Positions 45,701 to 58,002 of a stretch of 64,000 nt of DNA are shown here, in pieces (position 1 is the first letter of the stretch; each line of letters begins with the position of its first letter). The position numbers and the translations under genes were made by a program. The notes under the pieces are model-generated. The model ran no database searches. It had not been told where the DNA came from and saw only the letters and a program-made list of their open reading frames with translations. The stretch lies in assembly GCA_963682055.1 (NCBI GenBank), contig OY821740.1, positions 40,196,795 through 40,260,794 of the forward strand, in the 5' to 3' direction. Source of the DNA: Primula veris. Lineage: Eukaryota > Streptophyta > Magnoliopsida > Ericales > Primulaceae.

Positions 45701-48645
45701 CATATTCGTCGGAGACACAAATCCGTAAGAGGAATTGCTAGCAAAAATTGTGGTATCCCTAGACTTTGCAAGGTCTAAGGATAATAATGCGGATCCATAT
45801 ACAAAATGCTTGACTCGTAGAGGAGTTGAAGCATCATCGAGGGAAATGGGGTTTGAAGCCCAATAAATTGGAAACCTTCGCATAGGTAACCCAACCTGAA
45901 CTGAAAACTTCAGTCTCGGGTTCAATGGGAAACTGAATTGTGCGGGTAACCGAACAAAGCACTCGAGAACATAAGTTCTCAGCCCATTTCTATGATGAAA
46001 GAGTGATAGATCTGTACCATTTTAAGGGTGAGCATGAGGCTCTTAATGAATCAAGTATCTCGAAGGTCGAGTGGGGTGAGTCAGGACACCCTTGACTTGA
46101 AAATCACCTATAACGAGTGTGTATGGCCGATACTATGTGATGATCTAGGGCTAAATCACTAGAGCACTCGGTTGAATTTGCCAAGGCAGTCCAGGGCCAA
46201 ATATGGACAACAACCAAAGGGCTTAGTAAGTGGTGTAGAGAGGACATTGTGTGAGTATTACCCTGGTATGCACAAACGCTAAAGGGTTCAAGGCTTTAAG
46301 GCTACCCAATAGTAGCATATCAGATTTTACATCACTATGGCAGGTTCAAGGCGCGCGCTACCTGTCCTTATGCAGTGAATTCTCGTGGTTCTCTCGATTG
46401 CATTTAGTTGCACGTTGCATGTTTTAGATCGCATTCATGTGGGGGATTGTTGGAAAAACTAATGGTTTTTTGAGTGAATGCTATTAACTTTTAGGAGTTT
46501 AAAAACATTTACTCCCCCAATTTATGTGGGTCTTATTATTTGTAAAAGGAGTTACAAAGACAATAATAAAAGGGATGGTCTTGTGACATTTTTTATAAAG
46601 GAACTTTTCATGAGAAAGAAAAACATGTCATAACATACACATTCACACACATACACATGCATACATATAGAGAGAGAGTACCGCACCACCAACGGCCCGA
46701 CCGTGGCTCGGTGCCGTTTCCGCCGAGTCACATGTGATAGACGTTGTACCTTGGGAACGAAGTGCCCCATGTAGCCAGAAGCAGAGGTGGCGGAGCAAAT
46801 ATCGTTTAAGGGAAACTGCTTGCAGTTACCTCGTCTCGGACTTTAGTCCATTTCGGTATCATTTACATTATTTTATGTTAAATGTTGTAATTGATGATTT
46901 ATATATTTGAGGAAACCATTTTTCTGTTTATTTGTCCATTTCTTTTCCGTAGAAATTATTGTGTTTATTTACAACGTACCCAACAAGTACTAAGTATAGT
47001 TTCAGATATTTATACGATTTGACAAGCTGTGAATGGATGAAAGTGTTTGGTTGCATAACGTATAAGCGAAACTTGATAATCTTACATGGAGAGTAAAAAC
47101 ATGCTGTTGCATTTTGTATTAAAAAATGTATCACGATTCACGGTTGGCGACTTTTACCTTTTGTAGTCTCTCTATCTGTTTTCTCTGTTGCTCAATGAGG
47201 TATAGTTTGGTGGCAACCTGTATAATAGTAGAGGCAGTTAAATATGTCTACTGAAGTGTTTGCTAAATATGTAGTTGTAAATCTTAGTATTTTTTATACT
47301 TAATAGTGTGTGGTGGGAGTCGACCACAACATATATTTTTGACAAGTTTTATATTGATATTCCTTGTTAAACTAGAAGATGAAATGCTACAAATGTAAAT
47401 GCAGTTTAGTTTTCTTTGGTTTCTTGGTTTTTGTTAAAACGATACATCACTAACTAACAAATGGTGACAGTTGACACAATGTCTCCAAATTTGTTCAGAA
47501 ATATGATAACTACAGTTTTTCAGAAAAGAAAGATTCTACATTTAACATCATTATCATGGTCGTATTAGGAGACTGTAACAAAAATTTTCTAACAATACCA
47601 GTTTAGTTTCTCCAATAACCTCACTTGGTAAGAGCTCCATATCAGGAAAACGTTTTTGGCCACCATCATGACCCATTTTAAACCAGTTTTTTTTAAATAG
47701 CGAAAACTTAACTAAAGCTTTTTTGCAATAGCTACGTGAACGTGTAAGCTTTTAGCGACTTAAAAAGCGGAAAAGCGAGCTTCTTAAGCTTTTTTAACCT
47801 TTGAATCCGGTTTTTTTACTACGAAACGAGCTTTTTAAAACAGAGTTTTAAACTCGGGTAGGCCCCTTCCACCTTTGTCTCCTCACGTTCACAATCAATT
47901 TGGTAACTGGTTAAGATTATAAGATCCATAAACAAATTATAAAATATCTACTTCGATAAATATTTATTGATTATACAAATGTAATAATATTTGTATAATA
48001 TAAGAATAGAAGACGAACAGTGTAGTTAAAAACTGCTCGTTTGATTGCTCTTTCCTGGGTGTGAAGCTTGAAGTCTTGTGGCTTGGTGTTTTCTCTTGCC
48101 GGAGACTTGACAGAGGCCTATATCCCGAAATTAACCCCACGTCATACTCCATATAACTTTAGTTCGTTTATTCCGAGAAAAGGAAATGTGAAAAAATTTG
48201 CAACTGATGTTTTTTTTTTGTTCCGAAAGAAATGATATTATTGGAATGATTGTTAAGGAATGACTGAACAAGTGAATTACAAAAATGTTTCTTAGCTTGT
48301 ACGGAAATTTATTTGTTCCCGCAGTTTTGAGAAAGTTGTGCAGATTATTAAATTTTAAGAAAATAACACAGTTGATCCATTGTCTTAAAAAAACATAAAA
48401 TTCTCATATTTGAATAACTATTTACCAGTGCGAAAAGTTAACTACCCCTACTAAAATCAGGACGGTTTAGTGATCCCTTACAAACTTGGATACTATTACT
48501 GTCAACTAAAACTACAAAGACCAAACAGAAAATTTGAATGGAACTATCTGGATAGTAAATGATTGAACTAAAAGCAATTTAAAAAGAAAGAAATAATTGA
48601 GTTCATAATGACCTTTGAAGAAGACTTTGTTCTCGGGCTCTCCAT
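39784..48645 (-). CDS. Small TPX2-domain protein, 91 aa in the proposed model; intron 2 holds an LTR retrotransposon
   Basis: Proposed exons: 48645-48613 (MESPRTKSSSK), 47217-47158 (VATKLYLIEQQRKQIERLQK), 40389-40295 (IMEEEEIRMLRKEMIPRAQL, MPFFDRPFFPQ) and 39871-39784 (SNRPLTVPKEPSF to TAA). All joins are GT-AG and in frame. The motif from the EEEEIRMLRKE helix through PFFDRPFFPQRS and PKEPSF is the C-terminal microtubule-binding TPX2 signature (PF06886). Exons 2-4 are well supported; the first exon is inferred from a phase-0 donor and a TATA box 90 bases upstream. The protein would be basically one TPX2 module preceded by a short basic tail. Alternatively, the exons could be the 3' end of a longer gene. 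Intron 2 spans 6768 bases, of which about 6.5 kb is the retrotransposon in the opposite orientation. Confidence 0.72.
40502..41040 (+). repeat. Left LTR (539 bp)
   Basis: By eye this is identical to the right LTR except for a run of seven T instead of six after AACTAATGG. The block contains a CACATACACATGCATACATA microsatellite and GAGTACCGCACCACC. Confidence 0.92.
43190..43310 (+). repeat. Short tandem repeats inside the retrotransposon
   Basis: A unit of about 49 bp (ACATTTAATAATTTGTTGAA, ATTAACATCTTA) is repeated at least twice, with a third diverged unit. At 42300-42480, AATTTGGGGCTTACGA and AATAGTTCTTGTAAAACCAT-like units also repeat. The 5' half of the interior thus looks non-coding. 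Confidence 0.7.
46448..46985 (+). repeat. Right LTR (538 bp)
   Basis: Same sequence as the left LTR apart from one T fewer in the early homopolymer. It is preceded by the purine tract GTGGGGGAT and followed by the AGTAC target duplication. Confidence 0.92.
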
Positions 48646-48730
48646 GATAATTGATAAATAAGTGATGAAGAAATTAAATTAATTGCACAGAGAACCTATG
48701 GTTGGCTGGTTGTTCCAAGTTTGGTGGCAA

Positions 48731-48745
48731 TCTATATATATACAC
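48731..48745 (-). promoter_or_regulatory. Probable TATA box of the TPX2-domain gene
   Basis: On the minus strand GTATATATATAGATTG lies about 90 bases upstream of the proposed ATG at 48645, a good distance for a short leader. It supports the choice of first exon. Confidence 0.45.
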
Positions 48746-48899
48746 ACACAACTATTTGAATGAAAACACTAGAAATTTATCTGTTGCCACATCACCAACA
48801 TGTTCAGAATTTGCATGCTTTCTTCCACCTAACTTTCTGATCAAATCTCACTTTCATGGATTTTTATCAGTTTGTCTAGACCTCTTTTCGTTGTTTTAA

Positions 48900-50530
48900 C
48901 TTTTAAGAACAAAGCGGAACATAATATTAGTACCTTGTCAAACTTAGAAATTTAATTGAACGAATAATGTTTGTTCTTAAGAAATAAGAACAAGTCATTT
49001 TAGGAAAGGCACACGTAAAGCAAAAAAAAACATACTTAATTTGGCTAAATGAGGAAAAACTTTAAAATAGATATATCTATCACTTATCAGGAGTGATGAA
49101 ATTGAAGCATTGATAGTAAAAGAATGATTGTCCTCAGGAGTGATGAAGCATACCCAAGATCGTAGATAAAACCATTACGGTTATATTTTATGTTTTCATT
49201 TTACATATTGCTAGATCTATGTATAGCATTATATTTATGACATTATCCTGTCTCATATGGATTTATCCATCTACTAAAATAAATTCACAGACATGATTCC
49301 AGAACGGATAGCAGTTCTTACGACGAATCTGGTCACCGAAATTTGATATGAAAGCTTGCAGTTAATTTGTTAATTAATAGCATTTGAAATTTGAATCCCC
49401 TCCCCAATAGCCAGCATGAAGGCTTGTTTATTTTCATGGTTTATTTGCTATGCTAATAAAAATGGAGCCTTCACAAAAATAAAACGTATATTATATTTGT
49501 TAGCACAAGCACGTCTAGCTAGCACTCTCCTTCCTAAATACTCCTATAACTCATTATCGGTCAGACACATTTTTATTTTTCTAGTGTAACTAAAACTGGA
49601 AGGTAATTATTTATAAGTAGGAATAGCTCCTACCTAGCTTCCCCTCATAAAATGGAGAAAAACACAATCACATTGTTCCTGAAAATTTGTATAAGAGTCT
49701 AGAGTGTCATCGGAACCATAATTATCGAGAGAGGCTAAAATTTACAAGCTCTCTCCATTCGCAATTTAACCGGTTAAGAACATGTATTAAAATTAGCGAA
49801 CAAAAATTTTCGAAATGTAATCATATACTCGAATGTCAATTTATATTACTTGACTTTTTAATTTTGACAATTATGATAGAATTTTATGTATATTTGGGAG
49901 ATGCCTCCGTATAGCCACTTATCTACTCAGCTTTTTATCTGCATAAATTTCTTGCGTCAATTCCTCCATTGAAGTTAGGTCGTGTGATTAACACAAAAAG
50001 AGATGCTTTAACTTGAATTTAATTAGTGCAATCCCATCGAAATCGGTATTAAGGAATATAGGGTGTTGCTTTCTCATCATAACCGCTGGGTACACTATTG
50101 ACATCCCTTAACTAACATGACAACAATTTTGATTTTTAACATAAAATTAATACTCAACTATACTACATAACAAATTTTAGTGGACAGAAAAGTTTTACAT
50201 AGGCGGAAAAATAAACAAGATCAGCTTAAATGCTCAAGTAGTAATATAATTGAACAATGGTTGAATAGACATGTTATATATAAATTATCCAAAAGGAATA
50301 AATATCAATTTACTAATAATATCCAAAAGGAATAAATAAATGGCTACATAATGGCTCCTTTCCATGCTATTGAACAAAAAGAGCATGTAAAGAACTCGTT
50401 GTCTGCATATACAGGTTACAACAGTCAAGATGCCTTCCTTATGAATGATCTTTTATTTTCTGGCTAAGAATTATAAAAAGTTAAATAGCAAAATAAGAAT
50501 GTTTCCTGGGTACTGGTTTAATATCAGCAT
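48900..50530. other. Intergenic region between the TPX2-domain gene and COX11
   Basis: No exon chain recognised. The stretch around 49690-49880 (AAGAACATGTATTAAAATTA and its surroundings) resembles the interior of the Stowaway-like elements at 61-62 kb and may be a remnant of one. Confidence 0.4.
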
Positions 50531-50535
50531 CCCCT

Positions 50536-53500
50536 CTACTCATCGGAGATCTTAAAAAAAGTATAGGACAGGACTATGTTGTTGATACCGTCCATCTTTG
50601 GATCTGTTTCAAACTCAGGGTCAATGTAAAAAAACACCTACAAGGTCACAAAGGAGGAAAAATTAAGGAATAAACAGTTAAAATATGTAATACACTCGGT
50701 AGATGAATAAAATAGTCACAGACTTACAGGCATGTCAATCTGCTCTCCAGGAAGAAGTCGCTGTTCCTCAAAGCAAAAACACTGTATCTTGTTGAAATAA
50801 ACTGCAGCCTAGCCACCAAATCACATTTACACAGAGAGAGGAAACAATGAGAAATTAAAGAAAACTCGGTACTTTAGTACTTGAGATAGATATACAATAA
50901 AACGTGAGCTGAAGGTGCACGCAAACAAGCCTAAGGATCCTTATTGATTAAAGGGAAGAAGGCTAGTAAGCGGATTAAAAATTGACCTTTTATAGAACCG
51001 GAATCTCTTTATACAGATAAAGCCGAGACTTTATCCACCATATTCATCCAAACGGAATTATCAAACACCATTAACATTTGTCAACAGGAAAATATATTCG
51101 TAATTTGCACAAGCTGTTTATGAGAACTAGTAAAAACTACATGCACATTTATATTCGTAGCACTGAACCAGTACAGTTTTTTAACCCTTTAAAATCCTGT
51201 TTGCTTGGTATAGTTTGTTTCATTGTTCGGTTTTCTGGGAAAACATAACAATTCAGTTAAAAGAGTTACTAGCCATTCAACGGTTTGATCTCAGAAACAC
51301 TTCACAAACAAATAACTTTTTTTTTCCATAAAGATGTATACAAGACATCTTTTTCGTATCTTATAGCAAAACACAGTGTCAAAAAGAAAAAACCAATGAA
51401 AAATAAGCTCAAATTACAATTTCAAAATCTAATTCTAGGATTAGGAGTTCAATGGTTATCAAAAAGAAAGGGAAAATCTATATATATATATGAAAGGCTA
51501 CAAGTATGTCTATTTGGCCATTGCTTAACATGCGAAGAGGCAAGATTTGCCTGTTGGACATTTGGTCACCATTCATCAATAACAATATAGCCGCTTTAAC
51601 TGGTTTAATAACAATAATGTCCATAAGTAAAGAGTTACCTTCATTGGCGTAACATTGTACGTGGACATACCCACAATGGGAGTAGCACTTCGGTTTTCAG
51701 CTGTGTAAAAAGCAAGGGCACTCTCTCCAGGCTTAACCCTAACCTATATATACAATGAAGAGCATCATGAATACAAAAGAGAAAAGTCAGTCCTCGTCTG
51801 TTAATTGAAGTCCTCATCTACGTATAGGACACATAAAAAGTCAACCTCACGTTGTGTAGGGATGAACTTCCATGGCATTCCATCAGCAACATCGGCATTA
51901 AATTGCACCACAATTTCTCTGTGAAAGAGAACATGTATTAGTAAGAGAATGTGCACTCCGTAAAGAATTGAAATTTTAATTTTCAATATAGACAATCACA
52001 TCATAGAAAAAATATCCAGACAAACAAACACAGTGGAATTTTCAGGTTAGTTGGGAAAGTGAGAATGAATTGAATTTTAAAACCACAAAAAAGTATATAT
52101 CTGATCTTAGTAACTTCATTCAATGTCCTAGAGGTGCTCATAATAATGAGCGAGAATTTTTCTTTTCAAAGGAAGCAAAAAAGAATTCGACGACCAACTT
52201 ACCTCTGCTGTGTTATTTAGGGAGAATCTAAGCCTAAGGAACATGGATATAAATAAAAACAATATATCTTTTCAGATAAGAACATGTCATGATTCGCTAA
52301 AAGCAAATAGGTGCGCTATCTATTTGACACTTATCTATAAATATGGATGTGCTTATTAACATATAAAAAAACATGGAATTTTTGTCTAGCAAAGACCAAT
52401 GAATGCAACCCATTAGGGAATAGGGATAGCCTAGTAGGCTAGAACCGTGCACCCTCAAGTAGGAGATGCCAAGTTCGAACCTTATCGAGGTAGGTCCGAT
52501 AGCCGTTGATCCTTAAAAGACAAATAATGAATAAAGAAGGAACATACTAACAGAACCTAAAGATTGCTTACTTCCACTTTCAAGACAAATCAACAATAAG
52601 TAGTCAAAAAAGTCAATCTATATATCTTGTAAAATTAACGAAAACCTTTCAGATTTGAATTTTAACTACTCATTTTTTTCAGTAAACTGATGAACCGTTT
52701 CTACAAAGTGTTCAACAAGAGGACTGCTCTACTATAGAAGCATTCCTTACAAGTTCCAATCGAATAGACAAAAATGAGTGTGTTAAGTAGATGAGTAAGC
52801 GTGAGGCACCCTACTACAAATGTTCATTGCAAAACACATTTACATCATTGATTTATTACACATGTAGCTAGTCACATGTGCATTCCTCATATCTAACATC
52901 TTCTTAAAATCGACAATGACACAGAGTACTGTTTTAGACTTTTAGTATATCCTAATAAAAAGAAACAAGAATGTGGTAATCAAAGAAATCCCGCAGCGAC
53001 ATTCATGCATCTGTAATCAGATAACACAATATCATATTTCGCATAAGAATTCAAAAAGAAATCAAACTGTAGAGCATATGCAGCATAGGACTCCACTGCT
53101 TTTCTAAAAGAAAAATAAAGGACTCTCAAGTTAATGATTTGGGAACCAACCTGGTGGTGACCGTTCCATCTTGAGTATGACGAGCAATCTTTTCTTCAAC
53201 AGTCTTTAAGAATAAGAAAGTATTTTGTAATCAGATTTAGATCTTGTACAAACTTAGAAAGTTAGCAGTTAATACCCAAACCTAACATTATGTCATTTTT
53301 TTGTAGTCACCTAAGCGAAAACCAGACTTGGGGGACTAAAATGGGACAATCATGACAGAATAATGTACAAAATTCAAGAAAAGCGATAAATTAAGAGTAT
53401 AAAAAAATCAATTATTTTACCTAATTAATACCCAACCCAACTTTTTCTTCTTCTAATAACTGCACTGAATCACCAAAACGCAACTTCAGTTTACTAACTA

Positions 53501-54795
53501 ATGCTTGTAGGTTGTGTGCAAAATCCAAGATGATTGTTAGCGTATACGCATGTAATAAACTCACTACTGTATTTAATCTATAACTTAATCTAGGGAAACA
53601 AAAATCATTAATCACACCTCACGGCGTTGAACAGTACCCCCATAACCAGTAGCTTGGCAGAATCTCCTATAAAGGGGAACCGCGGCATAAGTACATCCCA
53701 CCATTGCAAATACTAAACCCGTTAGATAGATAAGCATCTTGTTAGATCTCTTTTCTTGGGCTGCATGAGTGGCGTATTGGCGTGGCGGACCCAGAAGATA
53801 ACACATATGAATATTGGGAACTTTGGAGGACATTAATTGATCCCCTTTAGAAAATGATCTGGTACTTGAGCCACATTTTGTCACTATACCCCGAAATTCA
53901 TAATCAAATCCTTGTTCATGTCTTCTGATATTATTTGTCACGAAATTATTTGGTATCCTTGGAGCTTCAAGCAAGCACCTAAAATTGTTTGGACCAAAGG
54001 TTAGTAAGAAAGCTATAGTGAACTTTATAAGCCAAATGAGCTAATCTAAATGCAGCTTTGCAAGTACTTTTAAGGGACTGGATTGCTTCAAGAATTCATG
54101 TATTATTCCATATGAAAAGGAACAAGGCTCTGTACAACTTGACCCAAAACAAGAGCATGGTCGAAAAAGAATATCAACTTAAACACAATGATCCTCTGTA
54201 GTAAACATAAAAACTAGTGTTTTGTTGATAGGCATCCTGAGCATTCATCTTAGGTTAGAATAAACAAATCTAGAGGTCGTAAACCAGAAAAAATTCCTTT
54301 TGTGATTATTTATTCCCAGACGTATTCAATAACTTCATATGGTTTTTTTTAAAAGCGGAGCAGTCTCAATTTCACTAACAAATGTGCAAATGAGTGTTGG
54401 GATATTAACAAACAAGTAGCAAGCTCAATAACTACTCAAGTCGAAACCTACCTACGGTAGGCTCTGAAAAATACAAATTAAAAAGTAACCAACTTCATCA
54501 AAGTCACTTGTTGTGCACACTTAAACAAACACCAAAAGGGACTACTTAGACAATCTCCACTAAAACTCAAGCTCATGTCTCCCTACTGTGAATTGTAGAC
54601 ATGATAGTGTAGAAAATGGGTATTTGAAGTTCCAATCAAAAGTATTCAGTCCCGTCCATAAACTTGGGCAAAATTCCAGGAAAAAAAGTAAACATGGAAA
54701 TATCCAAACTAAATATACCTGTACCCAGAAGAAGTTTGATTTCGCAGTCCATTGCCAATCTGAGGCAATCTATTAGTGACCCTATACCATGTCAT
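50536..54795 (-). CDS. COX11: Cytochrome c oxidase assembly protein COX11, complete, 283 aa
   Basis: Seven coding exons: 54795-54719, 53978-53618, 53203-53151, 51918-51846, 51743-51639, 50808-50728 and 50637-50536. All have GT-AG borders and form one frame of 284 codons. Residues 1 to about 100 are a basic, poorly conserved presequence ([20 protein letters not shown]), as expected for mitochondrial import. One membrane anchor lies at 107-129 ([14 protein letters not shown]), followed by [19 protein letters not shown] with Cys133. The intermembrane-space domain (PF04442) includes [17 protein letters not shown] and the copper-binding [16 protein letters not shown] with Cys233 and Cys235, then [13 protein letters not shown] and YTFFK. 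COX11 delivers copper to the CuB site of COX1. The length is close to that of Arabidopsis COX11 (287 aa), and every key cysteine is present. This is probably the functional gene. Confidence 0.97.
52415..52545 (+). mobile_element. tRNA-derived SINE-like element in COX11 intron 3
   Basis: GATAGCCTAGTAGGCTAG fits a pol III A box (TAGCCTAGTAGG). About 45 bases further, AAGTTCGAACCTT fits a B box (GTTCGAACC). The A-rich end AAATAATGAATAAAG suggests a SINE tail. ATGAAT on both sides is a weak candidate for a target duplication. It is not a tRNA gene, as no full cloverleaf follows. Confidence 0.6.
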
Positions 54796-54859
54796 TTTCG
54801 TAGCTTATAAACTATAATGTACAACTTAACAGCACCGCCGTCCAGCTTGTCAACCGTTT

Positions 54860-56312
54860 ACTGCACAATATGGGTAAATTAATAAGAGGCACATTAGCAT
54901 CTCTTTGAAGCATTCAAACTCAAAAGACATAAAGTAAATTCAATTCGTAATAGTTTTGCAAGATCATGCTCGTAATGCTTTTCTGTGGATAGTTTAAAGA
55001 AAAGTTCAACATTCTATGAAATCACTTTCTTTGATGAGGAAATGTACTCCTTTATCTAATACCTTCTTTTCAAAGGAGATAAATTATGCAAGGGGTAAAT
55101 GCTGAAGTGTGGTGTATACTTATAAGGAAACCCTATGCTCAATTTTTTATACACATTAAGGAAGTGTAATTCTCAAGTCTGCCTCTTTTTTTGCACATGA
55201 GTAATTCCAGTGTCTTACATACAAGCTTTCATTACACGAGTTAGGAGTAATAAAAAGGAAAATTGATCATTTAGTACAAAGTTTGAGACTTACTTATCAA
55301 AAACTTGTGTATATGTACAAATGTGCTCAATAATCAGGCGAGGAGCTAGGAGGGGATGGCAGGGAGACAACCACCCACATATTATGAAAAACACTACAGT
55401 GTATATTTTACACTAGTAATCGTACCCCACGCGTTGCGTGTGCGGCGCGTAATACAATAAAAATATAGAAAATAAGTATAGTTATGATATAAATATGTGT
55501 ATAATACAAAAAGAAACATAGTTTAAGATTTAAAAGAATGTTTGGTTGTTAAAAAGTGATAAATAGTTTTATTAGTTTTTACATTTTATATTTTTATGTA
55601 AGTATGGTATTATTGTAGTTAATATAAATGTGTAGGGGTATTTTTGGAAAAAATTGACTAAATTGGGCAGCCTCATTTGACTTGGGTTGGCTTATTATAA
55701 TAGAATGATGATATAAATTTACACAAATAGTGTTTTAGCCCCCATATATTTTTATTTGAAATTTCAGCAACCCCATATACGAACCCTAGCTCCGCCACTG
55801 TCAATAATGCTACTTCTTTTTACTTTGTGTTTAACTCTGATGTTGAGTGGTCGCCACATTAATATGTACCAATTTTTTAAACAGAAGATATAAATTAGGA
55901 TTTTTGAACTAAACATTAACTTACCCTAATAAAAACAAAATTAACAATTTAACTTTTTTATATAATTCTGACTAGGGCTTTTCGAGGTTGCAGCTTTTAA
56001 GCTCTTTCTATGTCGCTTTTACTGTTGATAGTTGTACATCATTTAAATAACCAGCCCTAGTCTCAAATAAGCCAGCTAATTAGCTAATAATCTTCACCCA
56101 AACAAACCATAAACTCAATTTTAAAGACATTCTAATTACTAATTCGAAGATGATCGAAACAGAAATACCCAAAAGATGAAACATTAATGAAATTATCTTT
56201 TAACTATATATGCGAGATTAATGATACATATATAGCTTGCAGTGATTATAGAAACAGAAAATAAGTACCTTTTTTTTAATAGTTTTGTTGCATGAAAGGT
56301 CCTCAAAAACCC

Positions 56313-56345
<33 letters not shown>
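54860..56345 (-). promoter_or_regulatory. COX11: Probable COX11 5'UTR with intron, and CT-repeat leader
   Basis: On the minus strand, a (CT)n tract (56310-56345) followed by AGGGTTTTTGAGGACC looks like a plant 5' leader. It ends at AAAAAG with a GTACTTATT donor near 56268. An acceptor (ATTGTGCAG) lies at 54861, 65 bases before the ATG. A 5'UTR intron of about 1.4 kb is therefore likely; it carries the repeat at 55337-55800. Confidence 0.55.
55337..55800. mobile_element. Dispersed AGTGGCGGAGCTAGG repeat, inverted copy with nested insert
   Basis: On the minus strand it starts AGTGGCGGAGCTAGGGTTCG and ends TTTTTCATAATATGTGGG followed by CCTAGCTCCTCGCC. It is thus the same family as 29170-29345. 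Inside, ACTAGTAATCGTACCCCACG through about 55720 is a further AT-rich insert starting with a CGCGTTGCGTG motif, apparently nested. Confidence 0.55.
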
Positions 56346-56348
<3 letters not shown>

Positions 56349-56544
56349 TTGGTGACACGTCTTTCAGTCATTTGTTTGTTTTCATAATTTAAGTAAGGAA
56401 ATAAATACAAATGGAGAAAATACAAATTATACTTTATGTAGCACAGTAACTTCGAAAATTAATTTTTATCAGTAGTCGGGACGGGTAGCACGAGTACGTT
56501 GAAAATGATTTTTCAGGGTAGATAGTACGCATACCAATATGGAG

Positions 56545-56860
56545 TACTACCTGTGCTGGGTTCGATTCGATCCGGTTCGGTTTTTGGCAAAATCGAAACC
56601 GAAACCGAACATATTTTTCGGATCGATTTTTTTCGGTTTCGGTCTTTTTATTTTTTGGACCGAACCGGACCGGTTTTTTCGGTCCAATTTCGGTTATTTT
56701 CGGTTATTTTTCGGTTTTATTTTTCGGTCTTTTTCGGTTCGGTTTTACTGAAAACCGAAACCGACCCGAAATTTTTTCGGTTTTTCGGTTTCGGTCTTTT
56801 TCGATTCGGTTATCGGTTCGTTTTAGTTTTTCCGGTTTTTTGCCCAACCCAACTACCCAT
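56545..56860. repeat. CGGTT-type degenerate simple repeat
   Basis: About 315 bases consist of variations on TTTTCGGTTCGG and its complement (AAACCGAAACCGAAC). Open frames through it (FRFFGF, FGFIFRSF) are products of the repeat. A smaller tract of the same kind lies in both units of the 6530-7310 duplication. Confidence 0.85.
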
Positions 56861-56879
56861 TACGCTATGAGTATCGACA

Positions 56880-58000
56880 CATCGTTGATTTTTTTTATTT
56901 CCGGTAGGACTATAAATATATATATAAAATAATTAGAAAAATTAGTTCTAACTTAAATTTAATAAACATAATGATAAATATATTATAATCAGGGGTGGTC
57001 CCAATATTAATATTTCAGAGTTGCACAGATCATTTTATTTTACGGGCCGGAGTTGTTTTTAAACTATTTTTAAAATTTTTCGTATAGAAAAAATAGCATT
57101 TTCGTTAATTGGGGTGCCGTTGCACCCCCTTGTTATAATGTACTAAACATCTGGCCATGATTATATGAGATACTAATTATATAATGACTTTTGATTATGT
57201 TTTAATTATTCATCATTAGCAATAAATGTAGGTCATCCCGTACCTATAACCAACCAAAATTTAAACCGCAGGCGGGATTTGAGACTGAGAACAAATTATA
57301 ATGGTTGCTATCGTATCATTTTTATACCTCATTTTTTGAAAAAGTTGATTATTCCCTAATTCACCTATTAAAGTTGAAAGCATATATTCTCACATAAAAG
57401 TTTTTTTCCCCTTCATGTTCGCACCACATGAAGAGTGCTAGTTTATATTCAGCTTGCTAGAGTATATAAGGGAATAAAATATGGTGGTACATTAATCAAC
57501 TTTTTATTGCATACTACAGGTAATCAAACAACCTTGTTTTCCAATTATCTGTTTAAAATTTCCTAACTCTTGAAGATTTATGAGATTAGTGCTTTGTGAG
57601 TTACCTTGTTATTTTCTTCCCGAAGTGGATTAATGTGTACTTCAAATTATAAATGTGTAACTTTACTCGATGCCAAAATTCAAAAGTCTCATTGAGCTAA
57701 CTATCTCATACGGGACTTGCGGATTCCTATTGGCAATTAAAATGCATGTTTAGTTGCAGCTTATTTAAAGCTTTTTTCGATTCATCCAGATTGAAACTTC
57801 AAGTTTTCAGTCAGATAAGTTGACCAATCCTATGCGATGCCGATGCGGTTTATAATTAAAACTGTAAAACCAGACAAGCTGGACTTATTTGTATTACTAA
57901 CATCTAATGTCTTACATTATATGTTTGCGCTTTGCATATCTGTAGAAGCATTGTCATCTTATTTGTCTTGAAGAGAAGAGTTTCTCTGCCCTCAAGCACT
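56880..58000. other. Intergenic stretch and presumed eIF3j promoter/leader
   Basis: No gene recognised. A remnant around 57000-57140 (GGGGTGCCGTTGCACCCCC) looks like the end of a decayed transposon. The bases just before 58003 (GAAGAGAAGAGTTTCTCTGC) are probably eIF3j leader. Confidence 0.4.
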
Positions 58001-58002
58001 AA

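Larger units (their letters stand above)
40502..46985 (+). mobile_element. Copia-type LTR retrotransposon, 6484 bp, degenerate coding region
   Basis: The LTRs at 40502-41040 and 46448-46985 begin TGTTGG, end CCAACA and are flanked by the perfect 5-bp target duplication AGTAC (40497-40501 / 46986-46990). A purine-rich GTGGGGGAT precedes the right LTR. Near the 3' end (45300-45870) conceptual frames give ISGYVCT, LNQATEEADWLRSL, NNLYNGKSRQS and SKDNNADPYTKCLTRRG. These are the RNase H/C-terminal region of Ty1/Copia polyproteins in the usual order, but broken by stops and frameshifts. I see no clear gag, protease, integrase or reverse transcriptase. The usual Met-tRNA primer site (TGGTATCAGAGC) is not seen after the left LTR. 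It lies antisense in intron 2 of the TPX2-domain gene. Confidence 0.9.

Noticed and set aside
47680..47880. AAGCTTTTTT-rich self-similar block in a TPX2-domain gene intron
   Set aside because: Looks like a decayed repeat, but no terminal inverted repeats or target duplication could be defined.
56539..56870. Two overlapping open frames of 70 and 105 codons
   Set aside because: They are produced by the CGGTT simple repeat; all frames of the repeat stay open and no protein family is recognisable.
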